From Rotaria sordida (taxonomy: Eukaryota > Rotifera > Eurotatoria > Philodinida > Philodinidae): a stretch of DNA of 64,000 bases. Location: NCBI GenBank assembly GCA_905250125.1, contig CAJNOL010000021.1:124001-188000 (forward strand), written 5' to 3'. This document shows, in pieces, positions 1-12,200 of this stretch (positions within the stretch are counted from its first letter, which is position 1; every line of letters begins with the position of its first letter). Both the position numbers and the translations under genes were made by a program. The notes beneath the pieces are model-generated. The model saw only the letters and a program-made list of their open reading frames with translations. It searched no databases and was not told the origin of the DNA.

Positions 1-40
1 TTATTTTAATTTAATATTTTAGATTTTTTTTTTTGTTTAG

Positions 41-3000
41 CTTGTGAATCAAATGAATCAAATCTAATGAAAATGCCATCTTATCAACCAGCAACAGATG
101 AATGGCCATTACACGGTGTTGATAATGAACGTGAGCGTTTATTAAAAGGAATTGATACACTCATGCAAATGGATGTAACTGAACAATTTCGAGCACCGGG
201 TAAATATTTTGATTATGAATGATTTATATAGAAAAATATTATTTCCATTAAATTCAATGGATATAACTGGAAGTCTTTGTTATATAGAGTATGATAGAAA
301 GAATAGACTTTGTATATTGTATTCGAAATTGAATGTAATCCTTTTTTTGAACTATGAGACATTTAGAAACAGATTTTATATTAACTTAAAGTCTATCTAT
401 TGTAGAATTCAAATCAAGAATCTGAATCTAATCCTTATTATAAAATTAATTTTTGGGATGCAGTGAGTGTGTTGTGTGCAGAGATAGTACCGACCGGTCA
501 ATCTGAAACCCATAGTGACAGTAGATTGAAAAGTTCTCGCACTATTCCATCTGTGAATAGCGATATTTCACATAGTATACTTTCAACAAAGTCTCATTAC
601 ACATTCTCTATGAGATAATGAGAGTAAAAATAAATAAAGCACACCGGTTCCAACTCTGTGTGTATATGATTAGATTATGTGAGCATTATATTCAGTCATA
701 GTCACACCGTACAACGTGAATGTAGTGTTCATAGATTTACATGAATTATGTTATCGTACCTGTTTTGTTGTAAATTGCAAAATATTTTTCAAATAAAAAA
801 GAACAACAAATTCATTACGTATTTAATATATTGGTACTTGACGGATTTGGTTTGAACTTTTCCTATGTATACTAGAAGTTATAAGATTGATTTTATTGAG
901 CGAATTATCCTTCCGAGTCGTCAGATTTAGTCAAAGACAAGAAAGAGTTTAAGAATTTCACAAATCAAATTTCAATAGAAACTTTATATGCTTTTTTCAT
1001 TGTCTCAGTCATAAGACGAATGTAATTCATTATAGAAAATAATTTTTTAATAGATCATTATAAATAATTAGATGAGAAATATAATTATTGTATCCAATCA
1101 AAGATATGACTGGTTATGTATACATATATCGAGACTGAAAAATAATGAATAAAGAACAATTTTCGTTTTGTTTTTACAAGACATTTATCTTTGTTTTATT
1201 TCTTAGTTCAACTTGCTTGGTATCCAGTTGTTATTGCTTATCCAATTGATCTTGGTACAATTCGAGAACGTATATTCAATGGTTATTATCGTCGATCAAA
1301 TGCACTTAAATGGGATGTAAAAAAAATGGAAGAAAATGCAAAAAATTTCAATGAAAAAGGAAGTCAAATAATCGAACAAGTTAAAATTGTCACCAAAGTT
1401 TTACTTAAATATATCGAGTAAAAATATTTACAATTCTTTCATTCTTCTTCTTCTTCTTTTTGTTTTCTATTAAATAAAATAAAAAAATATATATATATGT
1501 TCTTTTTAGTGATTATAATTGTAATGATATAAATCTAATCTATCAACGTGCATTACATTCAGAACAAATTTCATTACCTATTTCATCATCATGGGTTCGT
1601 ATTCTGTTTATTTTTTTTTACAAATTCAGAAATAAAAACAAATTTAAATGTTTTTATTTTTGTTTTTTAGAATGAAGAATGGCTTGATGATTGTCAAACA
1701 ATACTTAATGATATATTATCTCAATCGGGAAGTGATTTATTACGTCATCCAATTGATGAAAATGAATATCCCGTATGAATAGATTTTATTAAAAATAATT
1801 TTAATAATTTGACTTTTTGTTTTTGCACAAAGGATTATGAAAGAATAATAAAAACACCTATTTGTTTTGATGATATACAAGCAAAACTTAATCAAACACC
1901 TTGTGGATATAAACATTCAAGAGAATTTATTGCTGATTGTCATTTAATATTTCAAAATGCATTAACATATGCTGATCCCGAGGTAAAATGAATCGAAAAA
2001 ATAGTTATTAATTTTTTCTTTAATGTAATAATTTTTTTTTTGTTTTTGTTCAATAGATGATTAATGTTGTGAGACATTTGGGACCATGGTTTGATCAACG
2101 TGTTGCTATATTCGATCGTCGACAACGTCGATCGAATCATCAATATACTACCGAAATGACAACTCGACGACGGTATTTAATTTATTTTAAACATGATGTC
2201 AAAGGAGTGTTGAAGTTAGGCGACATACATGTCCATATTTTTGTGGACTTGAATCCGTTCGAATTCAGTCCTAAGTTTTTGAAAAATAGTCAATATACAG
2301 TTAATTCTTGTTGCTCACTTTTTCATAACTCGATGCTTAATAAATTAAAAGTTTTCGCTTAGTTGAAAAGAACATTATGTTAACAAAAAGAAGAAATTGA
2401 ACAGTTAATTGATAAAACAAAATTCGTCTCATCCACAGTAACATCAAAATCTTGAGTTATATGGAATAGTTTTCGTTGTATTTATGAACCACAACTCTCT
2501 AGTTGCAGTATAGAGATAAAAATTTAGATTTCCCACAAAAACTACTTCATTATTACATTTCTGAAGGGTTAAATAAAAGGATGATGAAGAAATGTATCCT
2601 AAAATAGAAAAATCTCCCTCTGTTTAGTAAGAGCAACTACATCGTGTTTCATATTTTAATCCTGTAGAGACTGTACTAACAGATATTTTTTTTTATAATT
2701 TTTATAGAGATTTACAAAATTCATCAACGGATGAAAATAATGTTTATACAACAGGTGATGCACCACTAGCAGCAGCAACAACAACAACAACAACAACAAC
2801 AACAACGACAACAAGCTCAAGTAGTCGACAAAATCGACGAACACAATGTAATTCAATCGCATGGTTTTTTTTTTCTTATTTTTGAAAATCAAACTTGTTT
2901 TGTGTTTTAGTTTCTCCAACAACTTTAACAACTGATCGTCGTCATTCTCATTTTAATCGTTTATCATCATTAAATAATCATTCAGTAATATCACAACAAC

Positions 3001-4734
3001 AAAATTCTGATGATGATGATATGGATGATAATGAATCAGTATCAACACAAAGTACTCAACCTATATCGTTAACATCATTTATTCATACAACAACAACAAC
3101 AACAACAAATGATCATAATACCGGTGCAAATTTATCATTACGTCAAACACGACAACGTATGACTACGAATGAAAATAATAGTACATGGCAAACACGAACA
3201 CGATATAGTACAAGATCAACAGCTTCAAATAGAAATCATAGTGATGATTATGATAGTCGTTCACAACAACAACAAAATTTATCAGCATCTGATGATGATA
3301 ATGATATATCATCGAATAGTAAAAGAAATCGTATTGAACGTAGTGATAGAAGAATAACTTCAATTAATCGACCTAATTATAAAATTGACAGTGATGAACA
3401 TGAAGATGAAGATGATGATGATGATGATGATGATAATAATAATCAACAAAAAACAACTAAAACAAATATAACGAATGATAATCAAGAAGATATCGAACAA
3501 ACGAAAAAAGATAATGATAAATCGAAAGGTAAACATATTTTTAATTTTTTGTTAACATATTAATAAAATATTAAAAATCCGACGGAAACTTTAACATGAT
3601 AATTAAAATATACATATTTCTTTTTGTCAATATTAGAAATCCAGAATCGATTTCTACCTTATAAAAACTTTTCATAAATATTTTAATCGCAGTATAAAAA
3701 CCGGACATCTAAAAACATTAAAATGCAATTCATTTCATTATGATATAGAAAAAAAAAGCAAACTCTATGGAATTGAAATCTAAGTTTTCTCGAAATTATG
3801 TACATCATAGAGTTAGACCTGGAAATATTAGTTGGCTGTAGAAAGATCGAAAAATACTTTAGAAGGATTCCGACTAGCAAGACAGTTTTTTTATTATATG
3901 GCAAAATACTAACAGAGATCATACATAAAGCAAGAAATTAAAAAAAAACTATAGTGTCATTTTTTTCGTTTACTAATTACAAATGATAAACTATCTGAAT
4001 TTTTCATTAAATTTTTTTCTTAACAAATAAATGATATAACTAGCAATTGTGAATAACTTAAATCTAATGAAGATGAAACATTTACAGCTATGATAATAGG
4101 ATTATAGTTCTTTGTTCGAATCTTTTTTAATTAATCTATACCGTATATTACTCATCAAAAATTCAGATCGAAAAAAAAAAATTACATATCCTTAGAATTT
4201 ATTTCGAATTGAATATAATTAATATTTATCTTTTCTTTTCTAGAGAAAACTGATGATGAAGATTATGAACCACCAATATATCGTGATGATGAAGATGAAG
4301 ATGAAGATCATAATGATTTAATATCTCCACGTCAAAAAGATGATGATGATTCCGATTCGGATTATCAATTGGATGGGCCAAGTCAACATCGTCGTACAAA
4401 TATAAATGGTAATCGAGTACGTAAATTACGTAGTACAACAAATCGTCCATCACCACCATTACCAAATCAAAATAATAAACGAAAACGCTCAACTATTCGT
4501 ACACGTTCATCGTCCGAAACTGATTCGACAGATTTACATGTAAATATAACATATAAAACTCGAACTCGTACACGACGACGTGTAACAGTAAATCGAAAAT
4601 CTTCATTTGCTGAAGATTTTTCTGATGAAGAACATGATGAAGAAGATGAAAATCGTCGACGACCACGTACTACTCAACCAACACGAGTATCAAAACGTGG
4701 TCGTGTACTTAAACAACGTTTATTAAGTGAATAA
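41..4734 (+). CDS. PHIP/BRWD-family bromodomain protein, C-terminal part (5' end outside window)
   Basis: Exons read as 41-199, 1207-1417, 1510-1594, 1671-1772, 1833-1982, 2057-2172, 2708-2847, 2911-3528 and 4244-4734; frames join throughout and give about 689 residues to the stop. The first exon carries the family linker WPLHGVDNERERLLKGID. The next exon completes bromodomain 1, ending near NAKNFNE. Exons 1671-2172 encode bromodomain 2. After that comes a low-complexity acidic and basic tail with Thr, Asp and Arg runs, typical of a nuclear scaffold. In animals these proteins carry N-terminal WD40 repeats, bind chromatin and serve as CUL4-DDB1 substrate receptors; the WD40 half must lie before position 1. 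Bromodomain 2 has Ala where acetyl-lysine readers have Asn. The 1-kb intron 200-1206 and the introns 2173-2707 and 3529-4243 hold no gene I can see. Several AATAAA-like sites follow the stop. Family call is firm; PHIP versus BRWD1/3 cannot be decided. Confidence 0.9.
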
Positions 4735-5166
4735 ACAAAGAAAAAAGAAAACAAATAAATAAATAAATCAAATTCAATGTTCAGATCTAGTCTTCTCAAG
4801 TTTTTCTTTGTTTTTCTTTTCTTTGTGATCGACATTCTTCAAGAAAGAGACAAACTAACAAAAACACAAAAAAAAACAGTGACTATTAAATGTGTACTAT
4901 CATTTTGATAGATTTTCTTTTGCTTTTTTTTTTTTTTTTGTTTGTTGTACAGACACATTAATATTCTTATTTTGTTGTTGTTGTTGTTTGTTTGTTTGTG
5001 TGATTGACAATCTGTTCCTGTTTCTTTTCTTTTTCTTTTTCTTTTTTCTTTTCGTTTGGGAGAAATAAAAGAAAATATACATCATGTTTTTATTTATTAG
5101 ATTTTATTCATTTAAAAAAAAAAAAAGAAATTGGAAATAAAAAAAAAAAGAATAATAAATAGAATT
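4735..5166. other. Convergent 3' intergenic spacer
   Basis: This stretch separates the tail-to-tail PHIP/BRWD gene and the small minus-strand gene. It contains repeated AATAAA near 4755-4770, homopolymer T and A runs and CTTTT-type simple sequence near 5020-5055. These are probably the two 3' UTRs and polyadenylation regions. I see no coding potential. Confidence 0.6.
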
Positions 5167-5753
5167 CTAATCATCATCTAATGTAAATGTAAACACTTGT
5201 ATACCATCATAAGATGTAAAATTTGCTTTTTTCTTTTCATTTGATAACGGCATATCATTATTCGTAACTACTGAATAATCTCCATCGTCACTTGATTTTG
5301 ATGAACCTTTAACAAAAAAAAACAGTATATATTAAATTAAATATCTCATTTAAAATACATACGACTTGATATTGTTGGTAGAACAGCATTTGATTGTCGT
5401 CGTTTTTTCTTTTTATTTATTGTTCCTGTATTCGAATTTGTTATTTTAGTAATTCCTTCACCTGTTAAAAAATCAATTTGTTGACCTGTTCCTTTTGAAA
5501 TAAATATATATTGTTCATTTTGTAATGATTCAGTATTTTGTATTAATATTTCTGATGAACCTTGTTGTAATGCAAGAACTTCTTTAGCAAGTAAACCCAC
5601 TTGTTGTTGTAATATTGAATTTGTTGAATCAATATTACTTATTGGTGTTGATGTACATACAGGAATTGTATTTGATGAACGAATTGGTGAAGGAGTTTTT
5701 CGTGTACAATTTACATAGATTCGAGTTATATGTACACCAGTTGAATCACACAT
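5167..5753 (-). CDS. Small unrecognised protein with a basic cluster and an acidic tail (176 aa)
   Basis: Two exons, 5753-5363 and 5306-5167, joined through a 56-bp intron with GTATGT donor and TTAAAG acceptor; frames close to give 176 residues. The N-terminus is rich in Ser, Thr and Asn. A central stretch around residues 46-65 (QQQVGLLAKEVLALQQ) could form a short amphipathic helix or coiled coil. A basic cluster KKKKRRQ lies around residues 115-121 and resembles a nuclear localisation signal. The end is acidic and hydrophobic (VFTFTLDDD). There is no signal peptide or membrane span. I do not recognise the family. Exon-intron structure, codon use like its neighbours and a patterned C-terminus argue that it is a real gene. 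A small nuclear factor is possible but is only a guess. Confidence 0.65.
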
Positions 5754-6704
5754 GTGTTTCTTGTTTTTTTTGTTTGTTAAATGTAAAGAAAGACGATGAA
5801 GAATATATGATGATTTGTATTTGTTTTTATAGATAGTTATATATGGATAGAATGTGTATGTTTGTATGTCCAGGGATGAAAAGAGAACGATTAAATATTT
5901 TGATGTTCTTCAAGAGAAGAATTATTTCTTTTGAATAGATATTTCTTTTGTCGATTGTAATGATAAGTTTAAATAGTGAATAAATAGTATTTAAAGAATT
6001 TCGAAAATGTTTGAGATTTAAAATTGAAATAATATTTATTTTTCTATGATATTTGATTATTTTTCAGCTAATATCATAATAATAAAATTTCAATAAGGTC
6101 TATTTGGTTATGATGTGTGATGGTGAAATTAGTTCATATTCTTTTCTTGATTTTCTCTTTATTCTTTTTTCTCGTCTCTTTTAATGCCTAACCATTTACA
6201 CATATGGGTAATTCTATCACAATATGTGACACTTTATAAATGATTTTCTTCAAATCGATTTTCATGTTTCAAATCGTGTAGAGCATAGTCGATTTCCTTA
6301 CTATGATAACAAAAGATCTGCTATAAATCATAATGTTGAAGAGATCATGTAGGATATCTTAGGTCAAGATTTGAGTGTTTTCTGAATGGATTCGTAACAA
6401 TGCTGGCTCCAATTGAGATTGCGTTGGCTACAAGTAGAACTTGATGAGCTCTACCCAATCTACTCGTCACTTTTCCGATACGATCATTTTATCCTGAAGA
6501 ATAACCCGAAATACTGCAAAAAAAAATACTAAAAAAACTTTCAAATACCGAAAAACCCATCGCAATTTGCCCAGAAGTTCATTCCAACAATACTAATGAT
6601 GGTTTCAGATAGAACTCGTCGCACTCTATCGACTCCACACCTCGCTTAATCGATTCCAATGAATCTTTGCTAAGAAAACCTCTAATTAGTAATTTGTTCC
6701 TATA
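5754..6704. other. Intergenic, upstream of the small minus-strand gene
   Basis: AT-rich sequence presumably containing the promoter of the gene ending at 5753. I see no ORF with coding character, no RNA gene and no clear repeat other than the isolated word CCAGGGATG near 5870. Confidence 0.4.
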
Positions 6705-7380
6705 CAGAGTGAGTCATAAATAACATGGCGATAAAAAACTGAAATATCTCCACTCCAGTTCAATCAAATGAGCTGATTTTTTTGCTAGTGATAGAACTTT
6801 ATTCAATGTATTTTTTCATACAGACAATGTTATTGTTGACTACACTAAAGAAATTTTATCTATTATCAAGTAAGAAAAAAATATATAAAATGTTCCATAG
6901 ATAATTTTCAGCTGGCACCTCAAATTATAACAAGAAGAAATTCAAATAAAATTTATGAATAATATAATATTGATGGAAATAGAGCAAACTTACAGAAATA
7001 GTTAGTGTAAAAATCAATGATGCTAATATTTCAAATTCTCAAGCATAAAATACTGGTTTTCCAAGGAAATGGGATATTCGTTGCTCAAAAGATTTCAATT
7101 ATGCATTTCATAAAGTTTGTTTAAATTTCTTCTTGTTATTCTCTTAGGTAGCAGCTGAAAATTTTCTATGAAACGTTTTATATATTTTTTCTTACTTGAT
7201 AATAGATAAAATTTCTTTAGTGTAGTCAACAATATTACATAATAGAAGTATTTGTTTACATTATCCGTATGAAAAAAACTTCGAATAAAGTTCTATTACT
7301 AGCCAAAGAATCAGCTCATTTGGCTGAACTGGAGTGGAGATATTTGTTTTTTATCGCTGTGTTATTTATGGTCCACCCTG
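6705..7380. mobile_element. Foldback/MITE family A, copy 1 (676 bp, TA-flanked)
   Basis: The left end CAGAGTGAGTCATAAATAAC and the reverse complement of the right end (CAGGGTGGACCATAAATAAC) match, and the arms keep pairing for roughly 300 bp each, so almost the whole element is a palindrome. Both ends abut TA (6703-6704 and 7381-7382), the target duplication used by Tc1/mariner-type elements. There is no transposase. A second copy of the same family lies at 37222-37989 inside an intron of the HIP1-like gene. Confidence 0.85.
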
Positions 7381-7487
7381 TACTCAAAAATATAAAAAAA
7401 TCTTTATTATCATAGAAAATTATATAGTAAAAAATGAAATTTTTCAGAGCCTCGAAATATCTATTCTTATTAGAAGCTTTCACTGTA

Positions 7488-8369
7488 CAGTCAGCGATAA
7501 AAATTTAAGCAAATTTGCTTTCAATTTTTTCTTACATTTATGTTTTCGAATTTTGTTTCACATTATTAAAGGATACGAACCTGATTGAAATAGTGGTATA
7601 GATAATATGAGACGTCGGTTACATGATGCACTATAATAGGAGGAAACTCTATCTGTCTATATAAATTTTTCCATGCAAAACAAGATTTCAATGCTTTTCA
7701 GTATTTCATATTTCCTAACTTAGAGGTGTGCACTAAAATAAAAACAAAATAGACCAATCGACAGAGAATTTCACGGTCTAAAAAAACGGAAAAAGTACAA
7801 TTGGTTCTTACAAATTCTTTCTTATCGCAATTTATTACATGCCATCGGAAAGAGCATGCAAAATAGAAAAAAATCGTGTATTTGAAGTTCTAATATCACT
7901 GACTTTTCATGTCTATCATTTTCAAAACAAAAAAATGTTGAGAAACACGACTAACTTTTCTTTTTTTAACTTTTTGATGGAAAAAGCGGCCCGTGTTTTT
8001 CGCTATTCTCGTTAAAATCAGATTTTTGAAGTGAAGATCAACCTTGTGAAAAAAAAGGTTTTTTTAGAAACACATAGATCCTGAAATTCTCTATCGATTG
8101 GTCTATTTTGTTTTCGTTTTAGTGCAAATCGCTTGGTTAGAAAATGCGAGATACTGAAAAACATTTAAATCATGTTTTACGTGAAAAAATCATTTTCACT
8201 ATGAGAAATCTATATAGATAGATAGATAGAGTTCCCTCTTACTATAGTGCATCATGTAGCCAGCATCTCATACTATCTACACCACCATTTCAATCACGTC
8301 TGTATCCTTTAATAATGTGAAACAAAATTGAAAAAAAAAGAAATTCGCTTAAACTTTTGTTGATGACTG
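7488..8369. mobile_element. Foldback/MITE family B (882 bp, TA-flanked)
   Basis: Ends are CAGTCAGCGATAAAAATTTA on the left and the inverse of CAGTCATCAACAAAAGTTTA on the right, each next to TA (7486-7487 and 8370-8371). The arms continue inward for several hundred bases, pairing for example the CACTATAATAGGAGG and AGACCAATCGACAGAGAATTT segments with their complements near 8080-8250. No transposase remains. The TA target and CAGT terminus suggest a non-autonomous Tc1/mariner relative. Confidence 0.85.
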
Positions 8370-8373
8370 TATA

Positions 8374-8864
8374 TTAAGGTTTTATAGATAAACTATGATG
8401 GCAAGGTTTCTAAAAAAAATTGTACATGGTAGTTTTCAGATCCTAGAAAACTTTGTCGGACCTATGCTATTTTAAAGAACATAAAATGATGAGCCAAATG
8501 AAGGTTCGCTGCATTTTCTTTGATCTTCCTCTAAAGAATTAAAAGTATTGCAAAAATCATTAAAAAAAAAAAATTTTTATCAAAAAAATCGACTAAAAAA
8601 TGCCTTTTTTTCGTTTTTTGTGATAGTTTTAACTGTTTAAAGGAAAGTCGTAGAAAATGTGGCGACCTCTCATATTGTTCTCTTTAAAATGACATAGCTT
8701 CGACAAAGTCTTCGAAAACCTGAAAACTATCACATCCGAGTTTTTTTTTAAAAACCTTGCTATCATAGTTTATCTATGAAATCTTGCTATAGACTGCAAT
8801 AGATAGTAAAATCCGATTGGCTATTAATATCGTAATCTGAATTTGAGCTAATTGCTTAAGATTT
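8374..8864. mobile_element. Foldback/MITE family C, copy 1 (left end incomplete)
   Basis: An inverted repeat centred near 8590, with arms around TTTAAAGAACATAAAATGATG and its complement. The right end carries the terminal sequence ATTGGCTATTAAT...GAGCTAATTGCTTAA shared with the copy at 43066-43535. The left end lacks the matching outer terminus and starts right after element B, so it was probably truncated or displaced. Confidence 0.7.
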
Positions 8865-9224
8865 TCCAAAAAAAACCATCAAAAATACATTATCGTTAAA
8901 GTTTTTTTCCTTCACCTTCCATTAATACATGTTAATTAATACATAAATCATTATTAGAAAATTAATATTTTTTATTATCGATCAAAGACGATTTTATTAT
9001 TGATTTTAATTTATTTTACACAATTATCTATCGTTATTTGCAATCAAACAATCATTCCTATTTCCTTGAATTAATAAAATACCTTGCTGCGTCATACTTT
9101 CACCATCTACTATAGTGTTTTTTTTATGAGTCATTGTTTTTATTTTTTTGTCGTTCTATCGCATAGAATTTATATTAACATACAGAATTTCACAAATTTA
9201 AAGGCATTTTGTGTGTAACACATC
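8865..9224. promoter_or_regulatory. Upstream region of the VIT-domain gene
   Basis: About 360 bp of AT-rich DNA between element C and the ATG at 9225; it should contain the promoter and 5' UTR. I see no polypyrimidine-AG acceptor close to this ATG, unlike several other genes here. No distinct motif can be supported. Confidence 0.35.
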
Positions 9225-12200
9225 ATGGCAACAACAACAACAACAACTCGTGCAATATTTCCTATGATATTTGGTCGCCGTTATGCAGATAAATTAACTG
9301 ATGGAGCATCAACACCTCTTAAACTTGTTCGTTTACAAATTGAACAAAAAGTTAACGGAGATTTTCCATTTATTCATCAAATAGCTACCACAATGACATT
9401 TAAAAATACACATAATATTATTCTTGAAGGTGCTTTCGAATTTACATTACCAGAAAAAGCGACTATTTGTGGCTATGGTAAATTATTATTTGTTTGTTTG
9501 TTTGTTTATTTATTTTGTTAATATAATTTTTTGTCTATTTAATTAGGTCTTGATGTTGATGGTGTTATTGTCGATGGAGTAGTTGTTGAAAAACAAGCTG
9601 CTCGTATAATATTTGAAAAAGAAGTACGAAAAAGAATTGATCCCGGTTTTGTTGAATTAGTTACAGGTAATGTATTTCGTACACGTGTATATCCAATTGA
9701 ACCACAAAAAACACGTACTGTTCGAGTTATATATCAAGATCAATCTATAGCTGATAATAATACAAATGGTTTTCTATATCAAATACCAATTCAATTTCAA
9801 ACTCAACTTGAAAGTTTAGATGTTGTTCTTACATGTTTTGGTCAAGCAATAACAAAACCAAATTTTTTAATAGTTTCTAATCAATCAATAAATAATTATC
9901 CACAATTTATTGATAATGGAAATGGACAATATACTGCTGAATGGCATTTAACTAATGTTGAACCATCTGTTAATAGTGAACAAACACTTTCATATATATT
10001 ATCTAATTGTCTTAAACCAGTTATAAGTGCTATTGAAAAAGATTCAAATGTTGGTGCATATTTTGCTATTAGTTGTGCTTTACCAATACCGAATCAACAA
10101 CGAATTGATCAACTTGATATTCTATCAAAAAAAATTTGTATTCTATGGGACGCAAGTTTAAGTCGTTCAAATTCAAAAGAAAATCGAATATTAGAATTAA
10201 ATACATTAAAAAAATTTTTTGATATATGGTTAAAACGTTATAATCAAATTGAAATAATTCTTATTATATTTCGAAATGATATGGATGAAAAAATATTATT
10301 TCAACTTCAAACAAATAATTGGAATAAATTTCTAGAAATTTTTCAAGATTTACCATATGATGGTGCAACAAATTTATCACAATTATCATCAATTAATTTA
10401 ATGCAATCAATTAATTATTATTTTCTTTTTAGTGATTGTATATCAACAATAAATAATGATTCAAGTATAGAAAATTTATATTCAAATTTTAAAGCACCTA
10501 TATGGATATTTAATGGTAATTATCTTCATGAACCGTATGATATTGATTTTATTCGTTATTTAACTCAATATAATGAATATGGTGGAGGGTATTTAAATCG
10601 TGAAAAATTAGAATTAAATTCAAATGATTTAATAAATATTATTGAAACTATTCAAATTAAATATATGAAAATTCATTCAAGTTCAAGTGTAAAACAAATA
10701 TATCCAAGTAATTCAATAACAATTCCATTAAATTTAGATCGATTTCTCTTGGTGGGACAAATTCCAATTCCATTACCAAATTCAATTCAATTTGAAATTG
10801 AATTTTCAATGAATAATCAAATTTCACGTTTATCAATTTCACTTGATATGTCATTTAATGAACGAAATTCTTTTGGTTTAATTCGTCGTTTATGGGCACA
10901 ACAAAAATTAAATGAATTAAATGCATTTAAAGATAAATATAAATCTGACATATTATCACTTGGATTAGAATATTCATTAGTTAGTCAATTTACATCATTA
11001 TTAGTACTTGAAACACTTCAACAACATCTTCAATATCATGTATGTCCAGCTAAATCACGTACGTTACTTTATAATCAATATATGCAATATCAAACAATAG
11101 AAAATAATAAAAAACCAAATAATATATCTGAATTAATACAAAAATGGAATCAAACATGTCAATGGTACGATCACGTTATTACTGATATTGATCGTCATCG
11201 AGCATATTTACCAAAAGTACCACAACCAAGTTCTTTTCCACCACCACCTTCACGTTTCGGCTTTACCACAACTGGTCATACATCTGCTTTTGGAGGTGTA
11301 CCAACGATTCCTACCGCTGCTTTTGGAAGTGCTTCAACCGCTGCTCCCATTCCTTTTGGGACTACTTCAATGACTACTCAAACCACAACGCAGTATTTTC
11401 CACCGAGTAGTACTACAACTCCTATTTTCGGCGGAATAGCTCCTACATCAAGTTCTAATTCATCATCTTTCACAGGATTTAGTTTTTCTACACCATCAAC
11501 ACAAGCAAATACTGCAATAAATGTGTCAAACGAATCATCGTTGTCGAAAACAGAAGAAACATCAACAATTGTTCTTAATGAACACAATCCTCAATCATCA
11601 TATATAACACGAATATCTTCTTCACATAATAGAACAAGTGCATATTTAATTTATCTTAATGAACGAATATTAAATCGTCAATCACCTTCATTTTATTTTG
11701 ATGTTGCATCATATTTTTTTTCACCAGCAGCATTTTCATCTATATTAGATAAATTTAATCAACAACAAGAAAATATTCAAATAGCAGATAAGAAATCAAT
11801 TGAATATGGTCTACGTATATTAACAAATATTTTAGAATTAGAATTAGAAGCACCACAATTATATCGAACTGTTGCATATAAATTAATGGAATTAAAACAA
11901 TGGAATCTTGCCTTAAGTGTTTTTCAAAAAATTTATTCTTTACGTTCTGATGAACCACAATCATTACGTGATTTAGCTATTGTTCTTATTGAACTTGGTC
12001 AATATGATCAAGCATTACAATATTTCAAACAAATTCTCAATGAAATATGGGATGCAAGATTTACAACAATTCAAACAATTGTTTTACTTGATTTAAATCG
12101 ACTTTTAGTTTTAATGAATAAAAACGTACCTGAAATTGATAGTCGTCTGAGACGTCATTTACCTGTTGATATTCGAATTGTTATTCAATGGGATACAGCT

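Noticed and set aside
2656..2931. Minus-strand Leu-rich ORF opposite the PHIP/BRWD gene
   Set aside because: Shadow of the ACA repeat (poly-Thr) in the plus-strand exon.
4105..4125. GTTCGAATC, a tRNA B-box-like word (also GGTTCGATTC near 17783)
   Set aside because: No A-box, acceptor stem or anticodon arm at the right spacing on either strand.
5866..5876. CCAGGGATG, the terminal word of family D (also near 32590)
   Set aside because: Single short match without an opposite end or arm; likely chance.
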